DNA from: Bigelowiella natans CCMP2755
Taxonomy: Eukaryota > Cercozoa > Chlorarachniophyceae
Length of the DNA: 30,000 bases
Direction of reading: 5' to 3'
Assembly (NCBI GenBank): GCA_000320545.1
Contig: ADNK01003464.1
Span: forward strand, 1-30,000
Shown: in pieces, positions 21,046 to 30,000 of the stretch
Layout of the letters: each line of letters begins with the position of its first letter
Numbering within the stretch: the stretch's first letter is position 1
Notes under the pieces: generated by a model
The model's input: only the letters and a program-made list of their open reading frames with translations
The model's database searches: none
Told to the model about the DNA's origin: nothing
Made by a program: the position numbers and the translations under genes

Positions 21046-22735
21046 GGCCCAGCTTCCCCGCAGCAGGGAGAGTCTCCCGTGAAGATCTTCACACACGAGA
21101 CTCATTGGAGTCGATGAAGCGGAGTGGATCTTTCGACGCGCAAAGGAAGCTACACTGGTGCACGATGATGAAACCAGAGGGAGAAGTTCGAGAGCACAGG
21201 CAGTGAAGACCTTCACACACGAGACTCATCATGCAATGGCGGCGGTCAGACCTCTAGACCTGGCATGGGACCGGCCACACGTGACCAAAAAGTGAACTTG
21301 AAAACAAAAACGTCACACGCTGGCACGCCCGAGACCTGAGCACGTGGTTGTCCTGACTGTCCTAGCGATGGACAGTCCCAGACTAGCAGAGTCGGGAGCA
21401 CCAGGTGCGACCAAGTCAAGTGGGAAACCTGCGAAGACATTGAGTTCAAACTTCACTTTTTGTCACAGCGGCCTCAAGTTTTGCCACAAATTGACCTCCA
21501 CTGGCTCCAGCAAATTCCAAAGTTGAGTCGTTTTTCTCGAAACAAGTCAAAACGTGTTCAAGGCTTCTGCACGTGCACGAATCGTGCCGTGCCGCTGCGT
21601 TGTTTCAGTCTTTCAGGAAACGTGCGAAACCGTGAAGTTGTTCCCAGGCTTCGCTCCGTTGTCTCGTGCGCTGCAAGTGCAGCTTGCGTTGCCGCCTGCT
21701 TCGTGCACCCAGTCACCACTGTGATCGACACTCACAACACGTTGTTTCGTGAGTGTGTGCCAGTGTGGCCCATGGCGCAGACAACGGCCTTCGTGCGCGT
21801 GGCCCTCTTGAACGCTGCGCTGGACGTGCAGTGGCAACTTGCAAGTCGCCCATGATCGCACGTGTGTCGATCATCAATTGCATGCGCGCCAGAGTGTTTG
21901 ACTCTTTCCAGCTTTGCGCGTCATCCCTGCGCATTGCAACGCACTCAGCAGCACGATGATGGACACAGTGATGTCACATGTCCACAATGAGCACCTCTGG
22001 ACCTCCTGCTCAATGGACGCAGTGATGGCATGCGTGATGCACACGTGATGTTGCATGTCCATGATCACGCGCTGCATTGCACGCGACAATTGCGCAACGT
22101 GGTTGTGCATTGTCAATTGTCCGCACTGGCGCAAATTGATCGATGAAACCGTGTGCTCAATTCGATGATGGTTGTTGCCTTGTTTGTTCGATGGACATCG
22201 GCCGTGCGACCCCGCCACTGCGACTGGCGGGCCACGCTGGCTCGCGCCCCCGGCAACAAAGTGCAACACGCACGCGTGTGCGTGTCATTCATGTGCGCAG
22301 CGAAGCATGTGATCGATGTGCATCGCACACGTGCGCATGCTGGCATGGCTGATTTGCACGACTGGCGGGCTAGCTAGCAAGAAAAATGGATCAGGCGGAT
22401 CCGACCTGCGAACTGCAGCGTGACATGCATGCGATGCAACTATGAGCTGATGAAAGACATTAAGATCGACTAGTCGACATGCACGTCTGGATTTGTGCAG
22501 TGCACTGGTGCATGTCATCATCTAGATGTGCACACGCATGCCAAAAGTTGTTTGTGCGCAGCTAGCACGCTAGCATGCTGTGCATGTGCCTTCACAGCGC
22601 AGGCAGCCTGCAGCAAATGCATCACACGTGGTGGCACATCTAGATGTTGATTGGCTACCGCTGTGCAGAGCCGCATGGCTGCTACCTAGCTACAGATTCT
22701 GCTTGCATGTGAATCCACACGTTGTAGCTCCATAT
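21010..22735. other. CATG/TGCA-rich block 3
   Basis: Third block of the same texture, GC-richer than block 1, with many CACGTG, GCATGC and TGCGCA words and almost no microsatellites. A 25-base near-repeat (GAAGAYCTTCACACACGAGAC) lies at 21080 and 21208. A motif like that of block 2 (ATGGACACAGTGATG) is at 21959 and recurs nearby as ATGGACGCAGTGATG at 22014. Several overlapping open frames exist on both strands; none is recognisable. Confidence 0.6.
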
Positions 22736-22884
22736 TCTGAGCGTTACTAGGTTAGGACAATGCAATTGATGGCGATGAGACAGATTTCTTATATTCTATC
22801 TCATTTGTGAGATACATGATCATTAGCATCCCATCATTTGTTACCATTTTAGATGATAAATTTGGACCAAACCGATTGTCTATG

Positions 22885-23059
22885 TTACGTTCTGGGAGAA
22901 AACTGAAACAAAATCAATGTTAAGTTACAAGTGTCCGTTGAAAAATAAAGTCAAAAGTATGTAACCATAATTCATGAGTGGCTAGTTAGGAATAAATTTA
23001 GGAAAGTATAATTCATAAAAGCTACATATGACTTCTTCATTGCCACCATCACATTATTA

Positions 23060-23095
<36 letters not shown>

Positions 23096-24399
23096 TATGA
23101 CCATTATTATATCAAAATACGAACCTTTCGTCGAAGTGCATCTATCTTTAACCCAGTGAGATCACCACCCTTTTCTCCATTATCGTTATCATTCATATCG
23201 TTAATGCCAGGTATTGCAGGTGGTGCTCTTTTTGGCTTCTTGGGTATTAATCTCCTTTTATTTATGATGCTTTTCTTCCCCCCCCTTGATGATGATGTGG
23301 ACGAAGAAGTAAAAGATGATGACATTGTAATATCAGTTGCAGTAGGAGTAGAAGTAAGTCCTCCTCCAGTCTCTCCTTTCTTCTCCCAATTCCTTGCCGC
23401 AGCTAACACTAGAATAAAGTGAAAAGAGTTAAATTAGGCAGAGAATACAAACAGACGAAAAGAGAGACAAATAATGTTGATAATAATACAGTGAATACCG
23501 TAGGGATTCTTAACTATTTCTATTCGGGAACCACGATTCATTATTAATCATCTTGCTTGAATAAATACAGCTACTATTCTATCGTCCCCCTTTAATTCTT
23601 ATTTTAGAAAAAAATTTAATGATAACACACATGTGCTAGTAAGTATTATTGTTATCATAACAACGACTACCGATGATCTCATCAGCTGTCATTCTAGATT
23701 ATGCTCTTGCATCATCATATTCATCATCATTATTATGAGCACCTGATGTTCGCGATAGCTGGTGTTGCTGCTGCTGGTTGCGCATTGATGATGATGATGC
23801 CGTAGCAGTAGTTGTGGTAGTAGCAGTAGACATAGTAGGAGAAGGAGTCGTGTGATTTTCATTCTTTTGCTGCTTTTCCTCCTCCCCCTTTTGCTCTTGC
23901 TGATGCTGTGATGACAAGCTACCAGCTGATGGCAGCGGTGAGGAGGAGGAGGACAACGATTGTGCGAGATACGACGAAGAAGACGAAGCATTATAATTAG
24001 AGTCTTGAATCGAGGAATTATTATTCTGGCCCGAGTTCCTTCCTTCTCCTTTTCCTTCATGCTTATAATAAGCAGAAGCAGTAGAAGCAGTTCCTTCATG
24101 CTTATAATAAGGAGTAGCAGTAGAAGCAGTCCTCATTTGTGCTGTTGGAGCTGCTGGATTGTTACGCCTTTTTGGCCGTGGGGGTGGTGGAGAAGAAAGA
24201 GCCCGTTGCTCTTTTACAGCAGCAGACGCAGCAGCCTCCGTTGTATGGTTAGAATAGCTTTCACCTAGATGGTTTGTCGTTTTTTGGGAGTAGTAGCGGT
24301 GATGATATGAAGTAGTAGAAGATTGAACTCGATGGGATCTCCCCCCCCCTCTTCTTCCACCAATATCACCATATTCTTCATTATCGTCATGGAACTCGT

Positions 24400-24432
<33 letters not shown>

Positions 24433-25316
24433 GTTGACATATACTATTATTATTGCTACTGCTGCTAACACGTGCTGGAGGAGGAGGAACCACGTACGTT
24501 ACAACATCTGCCAGTGCTGCTGCTGCAGGACGACTGCTACGATTTTTTGGAGTAATTTTCATCCTTGATCCTTTTCTTTCTTGAATTTGTGGTAGTAGTT
24601 GTTTAGGAGTAATATTAGCTTTTGGTTTTGAAGAATAATTTATGGCGGAAGATGAGGAGGACAAAGGAGTATAGGTAGCAGCGCGTTTAGAACGAGACGC
24701 TGGTGGTGGTGGTGGGGGAGGTGGAACATCGTCTCCTCCTGGTGGTGGTGATGATGATGATGATGATGGTTGTTGGTTATTATTACTGTTACCAGTGCCT
24801 TCATTCTTATTGAAATTATTCAGTAGTAGAATGGGAGACGATGAAGAAGTAGGACTGGATTTGTTGGGAATGGGAACAGATACTGGAATACTATGATGAT
24901 AAAAACATAACAATAACAACAACAACGAGAAAGGAGAGGAGAGGAGAAGTGGAGGTGATGGAAAACAAAGTCCAACAAGTGAAAACATATTTAGTTCATG
25001 CAATTATATGGATTATAAACAACGAAAAAGAAGCAAAAGAATGTACTAGAAGGTATCATGGCAAATACAACGAACACTATTGATTTGATGTTATCCATCT
25101 CTTCAAAGAAGTAAGCAGCAACTGTATTTTCTTTTTTTGGTGAATATACGATAACATAGAGTAGAAGTCAGTCACCACCACTTTGTTGGCACATAAGCAT
25201 ACATAGAAGTATGGGCTGCGGCTGCTGCAGCTGCTGTTCTGTTTCAAGAATCAGCGCTATTCTTAGATTATTTGTAAGTTGTTTATATGGAAACGTCCAT
25301 CGATTTATACATATAT

Positions 25317-25398
<82 letters not shown>

Positions 25399-25882
25399 CT
25401 GCAACAGTAAATGTTGTCTCATATTGATGATGATGATGATGATGATGATGATATAACCACCATTTACACTTTATGCCGCAACAATAGAAAGTAAGCTGCT
25501 CGCATCATAAGTGATACTAACTAACTGTAATACCGTAACTAACTAACTAACGTACGTAGTAGTAGTAGTAGTGGTAGTAGTAGTGGTAGTAGCAATACCG
25601 TATCGTAGTCAGAGAAGATGGCGTGTGCTGGTGTTTAGGTGGGTCTTTGTGCATAGTATCGAATTTCTGAATTATTAATTACCAACATACCACAACAACA
25701 CGCAAGTAGTAATAACATAATCTCGATCAATTGTACTGATTACTACCAACAACTTAATACAGTACTCAATGGACAACATTTTTTTTAATTTTGTCATTGA
25801 TGTGTAATATTCATTACTAGCAGCGCGTTGCTTTTTTAATCACAAAAATCGTTGTATACTATATGAAAATCACCACAGATAT

Positions 25883-25935
<53 letters not shown>

Positions 25936-28350
25936 TTCACAACATCATCATCAACCACCACTACTCATTATTATATGTAATCATTGCTTATTGTAACCCT
26001 CCCCCTCTTCACCGTAGTACGATTTCGATTATATACCGCAAAAATTTGATAGTAGTAGTTATTCAATAATAAATGTTATGTGATACTAATATATGTAGTA
26101 TGAAGATAGAGAAATACCACGTTTTGTAACAATAACCCTAATAATATTTACTTCTATCGGACTTGATCATATTATCATCGTGATTATATTCAATAATTTA
26201 TCACCATGCATTCATTCGTTGATTCACTGCTATTACTACTACTAACTACTACTGCCACTACTACGTACCTGCTTTCTCCATTCCGAATTATTAACAAGCT
26301 GTTTAGCTGCCTTTTCCTCTGCCATGGCTATCATTTCGAGTAATTTATCACACTTCCATCTGAGCAGCAGCAACACATCATAGGCCAATAATATTTAGAG
26401 ATTGATTGAATTGGTAATTGACGGAAGCAAATGATGTATCCAATAATATTTAGAGATTGATTGAATTGGTAATTGACGGAAGCAAATGATGTATCCAATA
26501 ATATTAAGAGATTGATTGAATTGGTAATTGATGGAAGCAAATAATGTATCGTCATGTGCAACAGCAGCATCGATCTTAAGTACAACCATTTAGTATGTAT
26601 TCATATCATCATCATCATCATCATCATCTTCATCATCATCATTATCGTTTAGCAGAGGCCTCCTTCTCGAGTGTGAGTAAGTAAAAGTATTATTATTATT
26701 ATTATTGTAATAATTAATACTGTCGATAATAATTGTATATTATATATTCATCATCACTCTTTCTTCACACCACCGCCACCACCAGAACCTTAAGTTTCTG
26801 CACGCAGTATGCATTTTCGTGATGTGTAATTCAGGCCCTTTTCTTAAGAAATATCCTGTCCATAAAATGCACAGCCTTGGATCTGGCTCTAGTAGAAACT
26901 GCTCGAACGATGATGATGATGATGATAACGAAACAGTGGCAGTGGTAGTGGTAGTAGTAGAAGGAAGATGAGTATGGCACTGATGAGGCAGCTGATGCTG
27001 GTGCTGGTGCCTTCGTTTGCTATCATCGTTTGTAGAAGAAGAACCTACTACTGTCAACATCATAATATAATGATGATTTAGTTTGTCTCAGATATCGATG
27101 GATCAATGAATATGATTGATTTTTATATCATCATTACTACTATGAGAAAGAACACCCACTTTACTGAGAGAGAAAGAAAGAAAGAAAGAAAGAAAGAAGG
27201 AAAATCAGGTTCGATGATTTGATGGCAATTCATCATTCGCCGTAACAGTAATTGCAGGGCACAAACTATTGATATGATACAATATCATATGACATGACAT
27301 GATAGAAGAAGAAGATCATTTCTTCTTCTTCTTCTTCTTCTTCTTCTTCTTCTTCTTTCCAACACCACCATGATCAGCCAATGCTACATACATTCATCAT
27401 GAATGTACACATCATAATCATCATAATCATCCATCAACGAGTGAAAATTGGTAAAAGATGATGATGATGACGAGATAATACCTAGTTTTTGCTTTTGGTA
27501 TGAAGAGTATTCATAGAAAGGATTGGCATATAGACTTGAAGTGTGCTCATCACAAAGTTTGGTCCAAACACTCTCTGTCTTCACCTGTATGTAAAGTAAT
27601 GGAAGAAGAAGAAGAAGAAGGAGAAGAAGAAGCACAGTGAGTAGCATGAGTAATGTGAGCGTGGGTGTGGGCGTGGGATCAACGACGGCAACGTCCCTCA
27701 AGAAAATACTTTTCTGTACGATACAGAGTAGTCAAAGTAACCATCATCACCACCACCACCACAAGCAGCAGCAGCAGCAGCAGCAGCATAGGATGGACAA
27801 AAGAACAACCTTTAGAGAGGCTTCTTTCCTTTCTTTCTCAGAATTAAATAGAAAGGTTCCGTACAAACACGAATATGAGTGGTGTGCAACCTGTAAAGAT
27901 GATGATGGTACATATTAGGAAAAACACGGCGAAGAAAGAAGAAGAAAAATAATACTGCCATTATTATTAACATGGATTGAGAGGTAGTAAAAGAGAGGCT
28001 GAACAAAGAAAAAAAGTAAAATACAAATAACATTTTCCAAATGACAACGTTGGGCGATGATTGTATTGATGGTGGATGGTGTGAAAATTAGGATTATTCC
28101 TTAATAATTCTTTGATGGTGGTGATGATGATAATGATGAAGCAGGGTTGCAAATGGACTACGACACCACCACCACCACTACTACTATTACTACTACTACT
28201 ACTACTAGTACACTACTACGGTGCCACTACCGCAAGTAGAAACTCCTCATTATACTCAAATTCATTGGGAAATTGCCTGACTAGCTGCCAAACGCAGTCT
28301 AAAAACTGAATGAAGATAGGAGCCCTGTCGATCACCAGTAAATAAATCAG

Positions 28351-28388
<38 letters not shown>

Positions 28389-28586
28389 GAACAATTAATA
28401 ATCATGATAAAAGATGGGATGGTGAGCGATACTACATGGAAAAAAGGCTCGGATTATAGGTATCACTTACTTTTCTGGTGATGGTGCTGCTAATGATGAT
28501 GATGATAATGATGATAATACCTTTGCTCATCTTGGTGCTTCCCACTTCCATGTCCGTGCCGCATCTATGAATTATGCGTGTAGATC

Positions 28587-28618
<32 letters not shown>

Positions 28619-29748
28619 CGAAAGCACAACCAAAAAACGCGATCGAAGAAAACTAAACGTGATGATGATTATGATGATGATGATGATGATGATTATCATT
28701 CTAACTATGATTATTATATATACTACCGCAAATTTATGTCCGAAACTGAGCCATTCCTTCTCTACTATCACAGCAAATCCTTTCCTTGTTCTGATTGATC
28801 ATGTGGAGAAGTAAAACGTAGAAGTAATGATAATAAGATGAGTTGTAATCATCATCATTGTCATTAATCATGATATGTTATCACCTTAAGCCTACAAATT
28901 AAGCTACTAGTGCTATATGATTACTACGATCTAGTAGGTAGTAGTAGTAGTAGTAGTACCTATAGTGAGGATCTATGATGATTTCTACTAATTCTATGAT
29001 TGCTACGAACTAGTAGGTAGTATTTGTAGTAATAGTACCTATAGTGAGGATCTATGATGATTTCTACTAGAGAAGTTAATTGGGCAGTGCGGTCCCATCC
29101 ATCAGAACAATGAACTATTACTAATGATGATGATAAGAGATGTAATAATATTGTAGTTAGTAACATAGGAGGAGGAGGAGGAGGAGGAGGAGGAGGAGGA
29201 GGAAGAGAGAGTTGTTTTTATTATTACGATAATGATAACGATAATGATGACGATGATGAGAATTTCAATAATAAACTTCACAGGATGTGCAATATAGAGA
29301 AAGTACAGTAGTTGTATTTATCATTATTATTTTCTATACCAATTGATAACGATTCGCTTTTTTGTCCCATAGTAGTGGTAGTAGTGTAGTAGTAGTAGTA
29401 GTTGTTGTTATGATGTTTAGTTGTTAATAATAACCAGAGGCGCCTTTGACAGACATGATATTGGCTATTTTTGCAGCCGACTCAATTATGAGTTGTATGT
29501 AATAAATCCATCGAGAATCCATAACCTAATAATACATAGATGATGATGATGATGATAATATGGGAGGAGTAGTAGTAGTAGGTCGTATGATAGTAAGTAT
29601 TAAGTATGAAAGTATTAAATTCTGGTAGTTTTGAAGTACCATCATGTTATTAACATAGTCGGTCAACAATGAACAACAAAGATGTCAGCAGCACTAATGA
29701 ACTGGTAGTGGTTTCACCCATCATTTGTTTACGTTGTAACCATATCAC

Positions 29749-29781
<33 letters not shown>

Positions 29782-30000
29782 TATCCTCGAAAAATGATGA
29801 TACTACTACAGATGTGCATGCAGCTTTGAACATCCACTCATATTTTTGGTATTGTACGTACTTTGGAGAAATTTTTGCTTAGTTTGCGGAATCTGGCTAC
29901 TACTACTACTACTACTACTACTACAACTTTGTTTGTTATTCGTCATACTACTGCTGCGATTACTACTTACTACAAGAACAAAACCAAGAACAACAACTAT
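22885..30000 (-). CDS. MTMR: Myotubularin-family phosphoinositide 3-phosphatase, partial (5' end beyond window)
   Basis: Minus-strand exons, 5' to 3': about 29892-29862, 29525-29435, 29120-29039, 28790-28727, 28564-28521, 28324-28231, 27890-27810, 27584-27482, 27050-26789, 26359-26269, [unresolved link, possibly ending 25203], 24882-23743, 23408-23125, 22902-22885. Phases agree except at the unresolved link. The enzyme removes the 3-phosphate of PI3P and PI(3,5)P2 on endosomes. The active-site loop [20 protein letters not shown] keeps both Cys and Arg of the CX5R motif, so it is predicted active. Further family blocks are [83 protein letters not shown] and [11 protein letters not shown]. After a helical segment ([18 protein letters not shown]) comes a huge 1140-base exon coding Ser/Thr/Pro/Asn/Gln low-complexity sequence with a polyproline run, then a basic segment ([15 protein letters not shown]) and a tiny last exon (FSPRT, stop). 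N-terminal PH-GRAM is outside the window. Confidence 0.9.
23053..23094. repeat. (ATT)n microsatellite
   Basis: ATT run in the intron before the last myotubularin exon. Confidence 0.95.
24046..24132 (-). repeat. In-frame coding tandem duplication in the myotubularin tail
   Basis: A unit of about 40 bases with CCTTCATGCTTATAATAAG and AGCAGTAGAAGCAGT occurs twice. On the minus strand it encodes [13 protein letters not shown] and [13 protein letters not shown]. The spacing keeps the frame, which supports this low-complexity stretch being translated. Confidence 0.8.
25319..25452. repeat. (CA)n(TA)n and (GAT)n microsatellites
   Basis: Compound CA/TA run at 25319-25397, then a GAT run at 25425-25452, in the unresolved stretch of the myotubularin gene. 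Confidence 0.95.
25453..26268. other. Non-coding stretch inside myotubularin gene
   Basis: Mostly AT-rich with (TA)n at 25886-25933 and GTA-type triplet runs at 25557-25590. The exon ending at 26269 leaves phase 0, but the 24882 exon needs phase 1, so at least one exon of length 3n+1 should lie between. A candidate ends at 25203 with donor TAT/GTATGC and reads QQPQPILL. I could not fix its start. Confidence 0.4.
26387..26548. repeat. 55-base minisatellite, three copies, in myotubularin intron
   Basis: Three near-identical units of CCAATAATATTTAGAGATTG, ATTGAATTGGTAATTGACGG and AAGCAAATGATGTAT, with the third copy carrying a few changes. It lies just upstream (in gene direction) of the exon at 26359-26269. 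Confidence 0.93.
27173..27197. repeat. (AAAG)n microsatellite
   Basis: GAAA run in a myotubularin intron. Confidence 0.93.
27318..27358. repeat. (TTC)n microsatellite
   Basis: TTC run in the same myotubularin intron as the AAAG run. Confidence 0.95.
28352..28388. repeat. (CAA)n microsatellite
   Basis: CAA run between myotubularin exons at 28521 and 28324. Confidence 0.95.
28932..29090 (-). repeat. 79-base tandem duplication across a myotubularin donor site
   Basis: Two copies of the segment with GTAGAAATCATCATAGATCC, TCACTATAG and then GTACTA on the minus strand. They duplicate the end of the active-site exon and its donor. Donors are at 29039/29038 and 28960/28959. The offset of 79 is not a multiple of three, and reading through reaches an in-frame TAG inside the second copy, so only the first donor gives the full enzyme. 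Confidence 0.9.
29167..29202. repeat. (GGA)n microsatellite
   Basis: GGA run in the intron before the active-site exon of myotubularin. Confidence 0.95.
29742..29782. repeat. (ATC)n microsatellite
   Basis: ATC run in a myotubularin intron. Confidence 0.95.

Noticed and set aside
22740-22900. Alternative reading of the last myotubularin exon ([15 protein letters not shown]...)
   Set aside because: It needs a phase-2 junction, but the upstream exon ends in phase 0. A different upstream donor would be required.
1-30000. tRNA or rRNA genes
   Set aside because: I looked for cloverleaf-like B-box and anticodon-arm patterns and rRNA-like conserved blocks and saw none; a covariance search would be needed to exclude them.

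Overview
This is the left end of a eukaryotic nuclear chromosome. It opens with a telomere of CCCTAA repeats (TTAGGG on the other strand). The rest is AT-rich sequence with very dense microsatellites and five intron-rich protein genes. The introns are GT-AG and mostly 60 to 800 bases long; at least one has a TACTAAC branch site. The exons are short, often 40 to 110 bases. I built each gene model by hand, checking splice phase at every junction. Four complete models close in frame: lengths 1341, 1182, 2775 and 657 bases, all divisible by three. I cannot name the organism. A co-chaperonin of plastid type with a hydrophobic N-terminal leader hints at a protist with a secondary plastid, such as a chlorarachniophyte-like alga. 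That is inference, not proof.

Layout: telomere (1-188) and decayed telomere (189-270). CATG-rich subtelomeric block (about 270-1258). Minus-strand gene for a protein with three GroES/Cpn10 domains (1259-3651). Intergenic region (3652-4549). Plus-strand N-BAR membrane-curvature protein, 16 exons (4550-9289). Convergent intergenic region (9290-9902). Minus-strand EML-type WD40 protein with a C-terminal SAM domain, 16 exons (9903-16157). Intergenic region with a 264-base fold-back element (16381-16644). Second CATG-rich block (about 17010-18870). Minus-strand ChaC-type gamma-glutamylcyclotransferase, 8 exons (18872-20733). Third CATG-rich block (about 21010-22735). Minus-strand active myotubularin phosphatase, whose 3' end is at 22885 and whose 5' end lies beyond 30000.

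The genes do not form a pathway; this is ordinary eukaryotic gene order (co-chaperonin, endocytic BAR protein, microtubule-associated EML, glutathione turnover, PI3P phosphatase).

Two things stand out. First, short tandem duplications (36, 42, 44, 54 and 79 bases) sit exactly across exon/intron borders in four of the five genes and duplicate the splice site. In three cases the copy is a multiple of three and open, so use of either site keeps the frame; in the other two the alternative site leads to a stop. Second, the CATG-rich, microsatellite-poor blocks lie just 3' of three minus-strand genes, the first touching the telomere. They look like dispersed subtelomeric sequence. The co-chaperonin itself, with three tandem Cpn10 domains and a diverged middle one, is also unusual.
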